Below are positions 20,086 to 28,910 of a DNA stretch of 45,521 bases, one piece after another. A program made the position numbers and the translations under genes. Every line of letters starts with the position of its first letter. Positions within the stretch are counted from its first letter, which is position 1. The stretch lies in the NCBI RefSeq assembly GCF_000719555.1, contig NZ_JOGX01000051.1, forward strand, positions 1 through 45,521, given 5' to 3'. The stretch comes from Streptomyces sp. NRRL F-5727. GTDB taxonomy: Bacteria; Actinomycetota; Actinomycetes; Streptomycetales; Streptomycetaceae. The notes under the pieces are model-generated. The model was not told where the DNA came from. It did no database searches and worked only from the letters and a program-made list of their open reading frames with translations.

Positions 20086-20634
20086 ATGACCGCTCCGGAA
20101 GCCCCTGCCCCGCTGATCCGCACCGCGACCGACGGCGACCTCGACGCGGTCGCCGCGATCTACGCGCACTACGTCGAGCACACCGTGGTCACCTTCGACG
20201 AGACGCCGCCGCCGGTGTCCTTCTGGCGGGCCCGTCTGGCCGATCTGTCCGCCCGCGGCCTGCCCTTCCTGGTGGCGGAGGACGCGGGGCGGATCGCCGG
20301 GTACGCGTACGCCTCGCCGTGGCGTCCGAAGCCGGCGTACCGCCACTCCGTCGAGAACTCGGTCTACCTCTCGCCGGAGCACACGGGCCGGGGCCTGGGC
20401 GGTTCCCTGATGGAGGCTCTGCTCGCGTCCTGTGCGGCGGCGGGCGTGCACCAGATGATCGCCGTCGTGGCGGACTCGGGCACGGCCGCGTCGTTCGCCC
20501 TCCACCGGCGCCTCGGCTTCACGGAGGCCGGCCGGCTGCGGGCCGTGGGGCACAAGCACGGGCGCCGGCTGGACACGGTCCTCCTGCAGCGGACCCTGCC
20601 GGCGGGCGAGGAGGGCGGGGAGTCCGCCCAGTGA
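20086..20634 (+). CDS. GNAT N-acetyltransferase, phosphinothricin/methionine sulfoximine type
   Basis: A 182-aa GNAT enzyme of the Bar/Pat/MddA branch, which acetylates phosphinothricin or methionine sulfoximine with acetyl-CoA. Family marks are IYAHYVEHTVVTFDETPP, AGYAYASPWRPKPAYRHSVE, YLSPEHTGRGLGGSLMEALL (acetyl-CoA loop RGLGGS), and FALHRRLGFTEAGRLRAVG followed by HKHGRRLDTVLLQR. The natural substrate may be a toxic amino-acid analogue; true resistance is inferred only from the family. The ATG is seven bases after TACGAT and has only a weak GCGGA upstream. Confidence 0.9.
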   Translation: MTAPEAPAPLIRTATDGDLDAVAAIYAHYVEHTVVTFDETPPPVSFWRARLADLSARGLPFLVAEDAGRIAGYAYASPWRPKPAYRHSVENSVYLSPEHTGRGLGGSLMEALLASCAAAGVHQMIAVVADSGTAASFALHRRLGFTEAGRLRAVGHKHGRRLDTVLLQRTLPAGEEGGESAQ

Positions 20635-20738
20635 GAGGGCCGTCCGCCGGGCGGGCGGCGCGGCTAGGGTGACCCCGCCCGCCGCCGGCAGCCGCGCGGA
20701 CGGGCGCCTCCTGCCTGCCGATCTTCCCGAGGATGCCC

Positions 20739-21020
20739 ATGTTCACGGTCAACGAGTACTTCGACGGCACCGTCAAGTCCATCGCGTTCACCCAGGAGGA
20801 GGGCCGGGCCACCATCGGCGTCATGGCCCCCGGCTCGTACGAGTTCGGCACCGCCGCGCCGGAGACCATGCACGTGGTCAGCGGCGCCCTGACGGTCCTG
20901 CTGCCGGGCGCCGACGACTGGCGGACCTTCGCCGCCGGGGAGCGCTTCGAGGTGCCGGGCGAGAGCGCCTTCCAGCTCAGGGTCGAGGTGGAGACGGCGT
21001 ACCTCTGCGAGTACCGCTGA
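20739..21020 (+). CDS. ppnP: Pyrimidine/purine nucleoside phosphorylase
   Basis: A 93-aa cupin-fold protein of the PpnP (YaiE, DUF1255) family, which splits nucleosides with phosphate into base and ribose-1-phosphate. It follows the family from end to end: [60 protein letters not shown]. The ATG at 20739 is preferred over 20733 because GAGG lies six bases before it and the protein then starts MFTVNEYF, as in relatives. Its stop is one base from the stop of the convergent modB-modC gene. Confidence 0.93.
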   Translation: MFTVNEYFDGTVKSIAFTQEEGRATIGVMAPGSYEFGTAAPETMHVVSGALTVLLPGADDWRTFAAGERFEVPGESAFQLRVEVETAYLCEYR

Positions 21021-21021
21021 C

Positions 21022-22950
21022 CTAGAGCGGGACGACCGTCGTCTCGGTCGCCTTCACGCTCGTCCACACCGTCACGCCGTCGGCCAGGCCGAGTTCCGCG
21101 GCGGCCTGCGGCGTGATCTCGGCGACCAGGTCCGGCGTCCGCCCGGAGGTGATCAGGACCCGCAGCCGGCTGCCGCTGCCGGTGATCTCGCGTACGGTTC
21201 CGGGCCAGACGTTGCGGGGGCTGCCCGCGGGCTTCTCGCGGTGGACCGAGACCGCCTCGGGCGCGACCACCGCCAACGCGCGCGTGCCCGGCGGCGGAGG
21301 GTCGGCCGCGACCAGGACACCGCCGGCGTCGAGGGTCAGGCCCTCGGCGGTGGCCGTGCCCGGCCAGGCGTTGCGGCCCAGCATGCGGGCCACCCACGGC
21401 GAGCGGGGGTGGCGGGTGACCTCGGCCGGAGCGGCGTCCTGCAGGGCGCGGCCCTCGTCGAGGACGAGCACCCGGTCCGCGAGCGAGACCGCCTCGACGG
21501 GGTCGTGGGTGACGATCAGGCACACGCCGCCGAACCCGGCCAGGTGGGTGCGGAGCGTGTGCCGCACCTGCGCCCGGGTCGTCTGGTCGAGGGCGGCGAG
21601 CGGTTCGTCGAGGACGAGGAGCCGGGGCCGGGCGGCCAGCGCGCGGGCCAGGGCGACCCGCCCGGCCTGCCCGCCGGACAGCTGGGACGGCCTGCGGTGG
21701 GCCAGGTGGCCCACCCCGAGGCGGTCGAGCCAGCCCTGCGCCTCCCGCCGGGCCTCGGCGCGCGCGACGCCCTGGACGCGCAGCCCGTACGCGGTGTTGG
21801 CGAGGGCCGTCATGTGGGGGAAGAGGGCGCCGTCCTGCGGTACCCACGCGACCCGCCGCCGGTGCGGGGGCAGCGTGGTGACGTCCTCGTCCCCGAGCCG
21901 GAGGTCCGCGTGGGCCCGGGGGGTCAGCCCGAGGAGGGCCCGCAGCAGCGTGGTCTTGCCGGCGCCGTTCGGTCCGACGACGGCGATGGTGGTGCCGGGG
22001 TCGGCGTCCAGGGTGAGCCGGGTGTAGCCGGTGACCTCGGCGTGCAGCCCCCAGCGCTCGCCGGAGGGAAGCAGCGGGCGCGTCGGTGCCCGGGGCTCCG
22101 TGCCCGGCTCGGCGGTGGCCGTGATCCCGCGGACCCGGCGGTCCGCCGGGGTGCCCGTCCACCGCCCGCGCAGGGCGATCAGCACACCCATCGCGATGGC
22201 CAGCAGGAGCAGGGAGACCGAGGTCGCGGCCTCCGGCTCGTCCTGGAGCAGCAGATAGACCTGGAGCGGCAGGGTCTGCGTGGTGCCGGGCAGGTTGCCG
22301 GCGAAGGTGATGGTGGCGCCGAACTCGCCGAGGGCCCGCGCCCAGGTCAGCGCCGCGCCCGCGAGGACGCCCGGCGCGACCATCGGCAGGGTCACGGTGA
22401 AGAAGACGCGGACCGGTGAGGCGCCGAGGGACGCCGCCGTCTCCTCGTAGCGGGGCCGCAGTCCGCCGAGCGCGCCCTCCAGGCTGATGACGAGGAAGGG
22501 CATGGCGACGAAGGTCGCCGCGAGCACGGCCCCCGAGGTGTGGAAGGGGAGCGTGATGCCGAAGGTGTCCCGCAGCCAGGGGCCTAGGAGCCCGCGCCGG
22601 CCGAAGGCGAGGAGCAGCGCCACTCCGCCGACGGTCGGCGGCAGCACCATCGGCAGCAGGACCAGCGAGCGTACGAACGCCTTGCCCGGGAAGGGCACCC
22701 GGGCCAGCAGCCAGGCCAGCGGGACGCCGAGCAGCAGCGAGAGGCCGAGCGCCCAGAAGGAGACGAGCAGCGAGAGCTTGAGCGCCTGGACGGTGCCGGG
22801 TGCGCTCAGGTGGTCCGCGAGCTCCCCCCACTCGGTCCGGACGAGGATGCCGAGCAGCGGCAGGGCCAGGAAGGCCACGGCCGCCAGCGCGGGCAGCGCC
22901 AGGGTGAGCGGGGGCCGGGCGCCGGACGTGCGTACGCGCGCGCGTGTCAT
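21022..22950 (-). CDS. modBC: Molybdate ABC transporter, permease fused to ATPase
   Basis: A 642-aa fusion. Residues ~15-250 are a ModB-type permease with about six membrane segments and the EAA loop (EETAASLGASPVRVFFTVTL). Residues ~290-520 are a ModC-type ATPase: Walker A GPNGAGKTTLL, signature LSGGQAGRVALARAL, Walker B LLVLDEPLAALDQ. A C-terminal Mop/TOBE domain (GTVREITGSGSRLRVLI) would bind the oxyanion and gate transport. Separate modB and modC genes are the norm, so the fusion is notable. The ATG overlaps the modA stop in ATGA. It would import molybdate for enzymes such as the adjacent nitrate reductase. Confidence 0.93.
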   Translation of the reverse strand: MTRARVRTSGARPPLTLALPALAAVAFLALPLLGILVRTEWGELADHLSAPGTVQALKLSLLVSFWALGLSLLLGVPLAWLLARVPFPGKAFVRSLVLLPMVLPPTVGGVALLLAFGRRGLLGPWLRDTFGITLPFHTSGAVLAATFVAMPFLVISLEGALGGLRPRYEETAASLGASPVRVFFTVTLPMVAPGVLAGAALTWARALGEFGATITFAGNLPGTTQTLPLQVYLLLQDEPEAATSVSLLLLAIAMGVLIALRGRWTGTPADRRVRGITATAEPGTEPRAPTRPLLPSGERWGLHAEVTGYTRLTLDADPGTTIAVVGPNGAGKTTLLRALLGLTPRAHADLRLGDEDVTTLPPHRRRVAWVPQDGALFPHMTALANTAYGLRVQGVARAEARREAQGWLDRLGVGHLAHRRPSQLSGGQAGRVALARALAARPRLLVLDEPLAALDQTTRAQVRHTLRTHLAGFGGVCLIVTHDPVEAVSLADRVLVLDEGRALQDAAPAEVTRHPRSPWVARMLGRNAWPGTATAEGLTLDAGGVLVAADPPPPGTRALAVVAPEAVSVHREKPAGSPRNVWPGTVREITGSGSRLRVLITSGRTPDLVAEITPQAAAELGLADGVTVWTSVKATETTVVPL

Positions 22951-23729
22951 GGCTTCTGGAAGCCCGCGTCCTGGAGGATCTTCTGGCCTTCCGGCGAGGA
23001 CAGCCAGGCGACGAACGCGGCGGCGGCCTCGGCGTGCTCCGAGTCCTTCAGCGGGGCGGCGGGGTACTGGGCGACGGCGTTCTGGCCGTCCGGGATCTCC
23101 ACGGCGTCGACCTTGTCGGCGGCGCTCGCGGCGTCCGTCCGGTAGACGAGACCGGCGTCGGCCTCGCCGAGTTCGACCTTGCTGAGCACGGAGCGCACGT
23201 TGGGCTCCTCGGAGACCGGCTTCACCGTGAGGTGCTGCTTGTCGAGGATCTGCCGGCTGTACTTGCCCGCCGGTACCTCGGGGGCGGCGAGGACCACCTT
23301 CAGCTTCGGGTCGGCGAGGTCCGCAAGGGCGTCGACCTTGAAGGGGTTGCCCTCGGCGGTGGCGATGACGAGCCGGTTCCTCGCGATGATCGCCGGGGTG
23401 CCGGTGTCGGCCTTCACCTTGTCCATGCTCTTGGTGTCGGCGGTGACCAGGACGTCGGCGGGCGAGCCCTGCGACACCTGGGCGACCAGCTCCTGCGAGC
23501 CGGCGAAGGAGAAGGTGATCTTCGTGCCGGGGTGGGCCTTCTCGTACGCGGCTCCCGCGGTCTTGAAGACGTCGGTGAGGGACGCTGCGGCGAGGACCGT
23601 GAGGTCGGCGCCCTCGGCGCCGGCGTCGTTCTTCGTGTCGTCGCCGGTGCCGCAGGCCGCGAGCGGCACGAGCAGGGCGGCGGTGAGCACGGCGGCGGAG
23701 GCGCGGCGTGCGGCGGGGGTGAGGGACAT
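22947..23729 (-). CDS. modA: Molybdate-binding lipoprotein
   Basis: A 260-aa substrate-binding protein of the ModA family. The signal peptide ends in a lipobox LAAC with the lipid-attachment cysteine at residue 26. The mature part has LTVLAAASLTDVFKTAG, TKITFSFAGSQELVAQV (oxyanion-binding serine region) and PADVLVTADTKSMDKV. It would sit on the outer face of the membrane and hand molybdate to the ModB-ModC fusion, whose start overlaps its stop. The start lies 20 bases after the upstream regulator, so the three genes form one operon. Confidence 0.95.
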   Translation of the reverse strand: MSLTPAARRASAAVLTAALLVPLAACGTGDDTKNDAGAEGADLTVLAAASLTDVFKTAGAAYEKAHPGTKITFSFAGSQELVAQVSQGSPADVLVTADTKSMDKVKADTGTPAIIARNRLVIATAEGNPFKVDALADLADPKLKVVLAAPEVPAGKYSRQILDKQHLTVKPVSEEPNVRSVLSKVELGEADAGLVYRTDAASAADKVDAVEIPDGQNAVAQYPAAPLKDSEHAEAAAAFVAWLSSPEGQKILQDAGFQKP

Positions 23730-23749
23730 GAGGGTCGGGGCTCCCGGTG

Positions 23750-24145
23750 TCAGGCGCGGTCGATGTGCACGCTGGTGGACTTCACGCGGGCGGTGGCCCG
23801 CATGCCGACCTCCAGTCCCAGCTCCTCCACGGCCTCCCTGGTCAGCAGGGAGACCAGCCGGTGGGGACCGGCCTGGATGGTGACCTGGGCGGCGACGTCC
23901 CCGAGCTTGATCGCGGTGACGATCCCCGGGAAGGCGTTGCGGGCCGACGTGTACGACGGGTCGTCGCCCTCGCCCTCGCCCTGCGCGATCTCCACTGCGA
24001 ACGCGGCGAGCGATCTGCCGTCGATCACGCGCCGGCCGCTCTCGTCGCGGTGGGTGGCGACCCTGCCCGCGTCCGCCCAGCGGCGGGCCGTGTCGGGGCT
24101 GACGCCGAGGAGACGTGCGGCCTGTCCGATGGTGTAGGACTGCAT
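23750..24145 (-). CDS. Molybdate-responsive regulator, MerR-like HTH plus Mop/TOBE domain
   Basis: A 131-aa protein. Residues ~4-50 form a MerR-type helix-turn-helix of the excisionase kind: YTIGQAARLLGVSPDTARRW then RRVIDGRSLAAF. Residues ~65-130 form a single Mop domain: ARNAFPGIVTAIKLGDVAAQ, LVSLLTREAVEELGLEVG. This gives the function of ModE (Mo-sensing DNA binding) with a different HTH. It leads the modA-modBC operon and probably represses it when molybdate is plentiful, by inference. The ATG at 24143-24145 was chosen over a GTG at 24152-24154 because promoter elements place transcription start at this ATG. Confidence 0.9.
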   Translation of the reverse strand: MQSYTIGQAARLLGVSPDTARRWADAGRVATHRDESGRRVIDGRSLAAFAVEIAQGEGEGDDPSYTSARNAFPGIVTAIKLGDVAAQVTIQAGPHRLVSLLTREAVEELGLEVGMRATARVKSTSVHIDRA

Positions 24146-24152
24146 GTGCGCC

Positions 24153-24182
24153 ACGTTAGGCCGTTTGGGGTCTCATCTGCAA
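24153..24182 (-). promoter_or_regulatory. Predicted leaderless promoter of the mod operon
   Basis: On the leftward strand TTGCAG (24177-24182) and TAACGT (24153-24158) are separated by 18 bases, matching a vegetative sigma-factor promoter. The ATG begins seven bases after the -10 box, so transcription would begin at or near the A of the start codon. No Shine-Dalgarno sequence is present. Confidence 0.6.
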
Positions 24183-24252
24183 CAAGATCATGCGACCCTC
24201 CATCGCTCCTGCGAGGGGAGCCGTAGGAAACGACGAGAGGGCCGCCCGGCCG

Positions 24253-24330
24253 TCTCTCTCCGCTCCGGCCCCTTATCTCTCCGCTCCGGTCTCTCTCTGC
24301 TCCGGCCCTCTCTCTTCCCTCCGGCCCGCC
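24253..24330. repeat. Imperfect CT-rich repeat after the nitrate reductase gene
   Basis: Four imperfect copies of roughly 17-21 bases, each a TCTCTC tract followed by (C/T)GCTCCGG or CCCTCCGG. On the leftward strand it is purine-rich. It fills the gap between the nitrate reductase stop and the mod operon promoter. It has no coding look; a role in mRNA 3' ends or simply slippage is possible. Confidence 0.7.
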
Positions 24331-24334
24331 CCGG

Positions 24335-27300
24335 TCAGTACACGTCCCGGACGTATCGTTTCTCCACCGCCATCTGCTTCACGTACGCGGCCGCCTCCTC
24401 CTCGCCCATGCCGCCGTGCCGGGCGACGACCTCGCGGAGCGTGCGGTCGACGTCCTTCGCCATGCGGGCCGCGTCGCCGCACACGGCGAGGTGCGCGCCG
24501 TCCTGGAGCCAGGACCAGAGGGCCGCGCCGTGTTCGCGCATGCGGTCCTGGACGTAGACCTTGGCGCGCTGGTCGCGGGAGAAGGCGGTGTCGAGCCGGT
24601 CGAGCCGGCCGCTCGCCAGGTGCGCCTCCAGCTCCTCGCGGTAGTAGAAGTCGGTGGCCTCGCGCTGCTCGCCGAAGAAGAGCCAGTTGCGGCCGGTGTG
24701 GCCGCGGGCAGCGCGGTCCTCCAGGAAGCCCACGAAGGGGGCCACGCCGGTGCCGGGACCGACCATGACGAGCGGCGCGGTGGGGTCGGCCGGCGGGCGG
24801 AAGTGCGGGGAGCGCTGGACGAAGACCTGCACCGGGCCGTCGTCGGCGTGGTCGGCGAGGTACGCGGAGCAGACGCCGGTGCGGTCGCGGCCCCGGTCGT
24901 TGGCGTAGCGGACCACGGAGACGGTGAGGCGGACCTCGCCCGGGTGGGCGAGGGGGCTGGAGGAGATCGAGTACAGGCGCGGCTGGAGGCGCCTGAGGAC
25001 GCCCGCCCAGTCGGCGGCGGAGGCCCGGACCGGGTGGGCGCCGATCAGGTCGGCCGCCTGGAGGCCCCAGCTCCACTTGGCGAGCTCGTCCTGGTTGCCG
25101 GGGCGGAGGAGCCGCTTCAGTTCGTGGCTGCCGGTGCGTTCGGCCACGAAGCGGAGCAGGTCGGGGGTGATGCGCGCGAGGTCGAGGCGGGTCCGCAGGG
25201 CCTCGGCCAGCGGCAGCGGGCCGGCGCCTCCGGCGTCGACCGGCTCGGCGGGGTCGAGCCCGGTGAGGGCCAGCCATTCGGCGACGAGCGCGGGGCTGTT
25301 GGCCGGCCACACGCCGAGGGCGTCGCCCGCCTCGTAGGCCAGTTCGCCGCCCCGCGTGTCGAAGGTGAACTGCCGCACCTCCTTCTCCGACCCGGGCAGG
25401 CTCAGCCGCCGGTTGCCGATGAGGAGGGTGGGGAACGGCGCCGCCTTCGTGTACCGCGCCGGGGCGGACGGCCGGGGCGGCGCCGGCGCCGGTGCCGGGG
25501 CCGGGACCGGCGCCGGGGCGGGGGCCGGGGCGGTGAGGAGGGGCAGCAGGGCCGCGAGCCAGGCGGCGGAGCTCTCCTCGTGGTCGGGTTCGCAGTCGGT
25601 ACGGGGGTGCAGGCGGCCGGCCCCGAGCTCGGCCAGCCGCTCGTCCACCCGGCGGCCGTACCCGCAGAAGTCGTCGTAGCTGGAGTCGCCGAAGGCGAGC
25701 ACGGCGTACCGCACGCCCTCTAGGCGGGGGGCGTCGGGCGCGCTGAGGGCCTGCCAGAACGCGGCGCCGTTGTCCGGGGCGTCGCCGTCGCCGAAGGTGC
25801 TGGTGACGACCAGCAGGTCGGTGTCGGTCCCGATGTCCGCGGGGGCGACGCCCTCCATGGCGAGGACGGCCGGTTCCCGCCCCGCCGCGGAGAGGCGGGC
25901 GGCGGCGGACGCGGCGAACTCCTCGGCGGTGCCGGTCTGGGAGGCCCACAGGACGAGGAGGCGACGGGCGGCCGGGGCGCCGGGCCCGTCCGCCCGCGCG
26001 GCGGGGTGCGCGGGCGCGTCCGCGGGCGGGTCCGCGCGGGAGAACAGCCCGGCCAGGACGCCGTCGACCCAGAGGCCGTGGGCGGGGGCGAGGGGCGCGG
26101 AGGCGGGCAGCACCGGCACCCGCCCGTCGGTGGGCCCGCTCGACAGTCCGGTCAGATAGCCGGCGAGGTACCGGCGCTCCGGTTCGGTGAAGGCCGGCGG
26201 CACGAGGTCCGCGACGCCGAAGAGCGCGGCGAGGGCGGGCACCGGCCCGGCCGTCGGCGCGAGAGCGGGCACGGGAGCGAGGGCGGGCTCGGGCGCCGCC
26301 TCGGCGGGCCGGACCGGTGGCACGGGGGCGATCGTCCTCGTCAGGGCCACCGCGCACGCCTTGAACTCGGGCTGGAAGGAGAGCGGGTCGACGGCGTCGT
26401 TGGTGACGGCGTTGACGCTCAGGTACTCGCCGAAGAGGTCGTTCCAGTGGAAGGGGGCGAAGCAGTTCCCCGGCGCGACCCGGTCGGTGACCACCGCGGG
26501 CAGGACGGCCCGGCCGCGCCGCGAGGCGATCTCCAGGTGGTCGCCGTCGGCGACCCCGAGCGCGCGGGCGTCCTCGGGGTGGACCTCGACGAAGGGCCCG
26601 GGGGCGAGCTTCGTCAGTTTGGCGACCTTCCCGGTCTTGGTGAGGGTGTGCCACTGGTGCTGGAGGCGGCCGGTGTTGAGGACGAACGGATACGCGTCGT
26701 CGGGCAGTTCGGCGGCGGGCAGGTGCGGCCGCGCGAAGAAGCGGGCGCGTCCGCTCGGCGTGGGGAAGGCCAGCCGGGGGCGGCTGCCGTCCTCCCGGAC
26801 GAGGAGGGTCTGGCTGACGCCGTCGTTGAGGTAGCGGACCGGGTGGCGGTCGGCGTCGTCGCCGGGCGGGGCGGGCCACTGCACGGGGTTGACGCGCAGC
26901 CGCTCGTACGAGACGCCGCGCAGGTCCCAGCCGGTCTGCGGGTTCCACGCGCGCTTGAGCTCCTCGAAGACCTCCTCGGCGGAGGCGTACGTGAAGGCGT
27001 CGGCGAAGCCCATGGCGCAGGCGACGCGGGCGATGAGCTGCCAGTCGGGCAGGGCCTGTCCGGGCGGGTCGACGACGCCCTGGACGAGGGTGAGGTCCCG
27101 TTCGGAGTTCACCATGACGCCGTCGGACTCCGCCCACAGCGTGGCGGGGAGTACGACGTCCGCGTAGGCGTTGGTCTCGGTCTCCGCGAACACGTCCTGG
27201 GTGATGACGAGTTCGGCCTTCTCGAGGGCGGCGACGACGGTGCCGCGGTGGGCGACGGAGGCGACGGGGTTGGTGCAGATGATCCAGCACGCCTTGACGG

Positions 27301-28516
27301 CGCCGGCCGCCATCCGCTCGAACATGTCGATCGTGCCGCTGCCCGCGTCGGTGCGCAGCGAGCCCTCCGGGATGCCCCACAGCCCCTCGGTGAAGGAGCG
27401 GTCGGCGGCGGAGAGCACCGAGCGCTGTCCGGGCAGTCCGGGCCCCATGTAGCCCATCTCGCGGCCGCCCATGGCGTTGGGCTGGCCGGTCAGCGAGAAC
27501 GGCCCGGCGCCCGGCCGGCAGATCGCCCCGGTGGCGAGGTGGAGGTTGACCAGCGCGTTGGTGTTCCAGGTGCCGTGGGTGGACTGGTTGAGCCCCATCG
27601 TCCAGCAGCTCGTCCACGCGCCGGCCTCGCCGATCCAGCGGGCGGCCCGCCGGATGTCGGCCTCCGGTATGCCGGTGATCTCGGCGACCGCGGCGGGCGG
27701 GTAGTCGGCGAGGAAGGCGGGCATGTCCGCCCAGCCCTCGGTGAACTCGGCGACGAAGTCCTCGTCCACGTGCCCGTTCTCGACGAGCAGGTGGAGCAGG
27801 CCGTTGAGCAGGGCGAGGTCGGTGCCGGGCCGGATCCGGAGGAAGAGGTCGGCCTTGTCGGCGGTGGCGGTGCGCCGGGGGTCGACGACGATCAGCTTCG
27901 CCCCGGCGGTCCTCACCCGCTCCATCATCCGCAGGAAGAGGATCGGGTGGCAGTCGGCCATGTTGGAGCCGATCACCAGGAACACGTCCGCGTGGTCGAG
28001 GTCCCGGTAGGAGCCGGGCGGGCCGTCCGCGCCGAGCGACAGTTTGTATCCGGTGCCCGCGGACGCCATGCAGAGCCGGGAGTTGGACTCGATCATGCTC
28101 GTGCGCACGAAACCCTTGGCCAGTTTGTTGGCCAGGTACTGCGCCTCCAGCGACATCTGCCCGGAGACGTAGAAGGCCAGGGCGTCGGGCCCGTGCTCGT
28201 CCAGGATCGCGCGCAGCCGCCGGGCCACCTCGGCGACGGCGTCGTCGACGTGCGTGGGGACGGGCTCGCCGCCGCGCTCCGCCCGGACCAGGGCCGTCTC
28301 GGCCCGGCCGGGGGCGGCCATCATGTCGGCGCTGGTGGCCCCCTTGGTGCACAGCCGCCCGAGGTTCGCGGGGTGGGCCCTGTCGCCCGAGACCCCGGCG
28401 GCCCGCCGCCGCCCGGTGGCCTCGTCCCGCGTGACGTCGAGGACGATGCCACAGCCCACCCCGCAGTACGAGCAGGCCGTGCGCACGGCCCCGGTCCCCG
28501 TTCCCGGCGCTGCCAC
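24335..28516 (-). CDS. Assimilatory nitrate reductase fused to a CysJ-like flavoprotein
   Basis: A 1393-aa fusion. Residues ~1-700 are a molybdopterin oxidoreductase (NasC/NarB type) with a 4Fe-4S site at C15, C18, C22 and C56 ([15 protein letters not shown]). From ~852 a flavodoxin domain begins [20 protein letters not shown]. An Ala-Pro linker (~990-1015) leads to a CysJ/FNR-like FAD part with YSISSSPL and an NADPH part with [19 protein letters not shown], ending YVRDVY. One polypeptide can thus pass electrons from NADPH through FAD and FMN to Mo and reduce nitrate to nitrite. The GTG at 28514-28516 has GGAAGGGGG about five bases upstream. It neighbours the molybdate operon. Confidence 0.93.
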   Translation of the reverse strand: MAAPGTGTGAVRTACSYCGVGCGIVLDVTRDEATGRRRAAGVSGDRAHPANLGRLCTKGATSADMMAAPGRAETALVRAERGGEPVPTHVDDAVAEVARRLRAILDEHGPDALAFYVSGQMSLEAQYLANKLAKGFVRTSMIESNSRLCMASAGTGYKLSLGADGPPGSYRDLDHADVFLVIGSNMADCHPILFLRMMERVRTAGAKLIVVDPRRTATADKADLFLRIRPGTDLALLNGLLHLLVENGHVDEDFVAEFTEGWADMPAFLADYPPAAVAEITGIPEADIRRAARWIGEAGAWTSCWTMGLNQSTHGTWNTNALVNLHLATGAICRPGAGPFSLTGQPNAMGGREMGYMGPGLPGQRSVLSAADRSFTEGLWGIPEGSLRTDAGSGTIDMFERMAAGAVKACWIICTNPVASVAHRGTVVAALEKAELVITQDVFAETETNAYADVVLPATLWAESDGVMVNSERDLTLVQGVVDPPGQALPDWQLIARVACAMGFADAFTYASAEEVFEELKRAWNPQTGWDLRGVSYERLRVNPVQWPAPPGDDADRHPVRYLNDGVSQTLLVREDGSRPRLAFPTPSGRARFFARPHLPAAELPDDAYPFVLNTGRLQHQWHTLTKTGKVAKLTKLAPGPFVEVHPEDARALGVADGDHLEIASRRGRAVLPAVVTDRVAPGNCFAPFHWNDLFGEYLSVNAVTNDAVDPLSFQPEFKACAVALTRTIAPVPPVRPAEAAPEPALAPVPALAPTAGPVPALAALFGVADLVPPAFTEPERRYLAGYLTGLSSGPTDGRVPVLPASAPLAPAHGLWVDGVLAGLFSRADPPADAPAHPAARADGPGAPAARRLLVLWASQTGTAEEFAASAAARLSAAGREPAVLAMEGVAPADIGTDTDLLVVTSTFGDGDAPDNGAAFWQALSAPDAPRLEGVRYAVLAFGDSSYDDFCGYGRRVDERLAELGAGRLHPRTDCEPDHEESSAAWLAALLPLLTAPAPAPAPVPAPAPAPAPPRPSAPARYTKAAPFPTLLIGNRRLSLPGSEKEVRQFTFDTRGGELAYEAGDALGVWPANSPALVAEWLALTGLDPAEPVDAGGAGPLPLAEALRTRLDLARITPDLLRFVAERTGSHELKRLLRPGNQDELAKWSWGLQAADLIGAHPVRASAADWAGVLRRLQPRLYSISSSPLAHPGEVRLTVSVVRYANDRGRDRTGVCSAYLADHADDGPVQVFVQRSPHFRPPADPTAPLVMVGPGTGVAPFVGFLEDRAARGHTGRNWLFFGEQREATDFYYREELEAHLASGRLDRLDTAFSRDQRAKVYVQDRMREHGAALWSWLQDGAHLAVCGDAARMAKDVDRTLREVVARHGGMGEEEAAAYVKQMAVEKRYVRDVY

Positions 28517-28581
28517 CGGCGCCCCCTTCCGATCGACACCCGGTGGGAAATCTCCCACGTCCGTGACGGTAGGAAGACGCG

Positions 28582-28597
28582 GTTTCCGGACGATCAC
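28582..28597 (-). promoter_or_regulatory. GlnR-like box upstream of the nitrate reductase
   Basis: On the leftward strand the site reads GTGAT-CGTCCG-GAAAC. The Streptomyces GlnR consensus is GTnAC-N6-GAAAC, so only the last base of the first half differs. It lies 66 bases before the GTG start. GlnR controls nitrogen assimilation, including nitrate reduction, in Streptomyces. The second box usual in strong sites is not evident. Confidence 0.45.
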
Positions 28598-28670
28598 GCG
28601 CCACACGCGCGGGGGGTTACACCGCCCGCACGCGCGCGCGTGGCGGACGGTGAGGTGGCTTGGTCAGCGT

Positions 28671-28682
28671 CGAAGCGCTTCG
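28671..28682. promoter_or_regulatory. LacI-type operator CGAAGCGCTTCG (distal)
   Basis: A perfect 12-bp palindrome with the central CG typical of LacI-family operators, about 230 bases before the esterase start. The preceding bases (GCGT) are shared with the proximal copy, giving GCGTCGAAGCGCTTCG at both. Confidence 0.65.
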
Positions 28683-28795
28683 TTCGATCGAGGGGACACT
28701 CCCCTGCTCACTCTCCGGCGACGCACGACGGTCGGAGACCGGACGGCCTCGCCTCCCCCACCTCATTGACATCACATCCGGAGTGATGGGAGCGT

Positions 28796-28807
28796 CGAAG
28801 CGCTTCG
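28796..28807. promoter_or_regulatory. LacI-type operator CGAAGCGCTTCG (proximal)
   Basis: An identical copy of the distal operator, 125 bases away and about 103 bases before the esterase start. Two equal sites at this distance would allow DNA looping by a tetrameric LacI-type repressor. Sugar-controlled polysaccharide-degradation genes in Streptomyces carry comparable sites. Confidence 0.7.
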
Positions 28808-28910
28808 CTCGTGGCTCCCAGGCCCCACCAACCACCGGGTCTCCCCCGCCGGTTCGGCCGGCCGAACGGCAGCAGCGTCTCCGGCCCCGTACTCCAGAAA
28901 GGACATTGTC

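Larger units (their letters stand above)
28517..28910. promoter_or_regulatory. 394-base divergent control region, nitrate reductase versus esterase
   Basis: No gene is visible. It holds, left to right, an inverted repeat GTGGGA-N4-TCCCAC (28543-28558), a GlnR-like box, a 14-bp palindrome CACGCGCGCGCGTG (28629-28642), and two LacI-type operators before the esterase gene. An AAAGGA about eight bases before 28911 is the esterase ribosome-binding site. Confidence 0.6.

Noticed and set aside
20086..20634. Calling the acetyltransferase a true herbicide-resistance gene (bar/pat)
   Set aside because: The family includes methionine sulfoximine and other amino-acid acetylases; no phosphinothricin cluster is nearby.
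28629..28642. CACGCGCGCGCGTG as a terminator
   Set aside because: It lies between two divergent genes, so there is no transcript end for it to serve; it is kept only as a member of the palindrome group.
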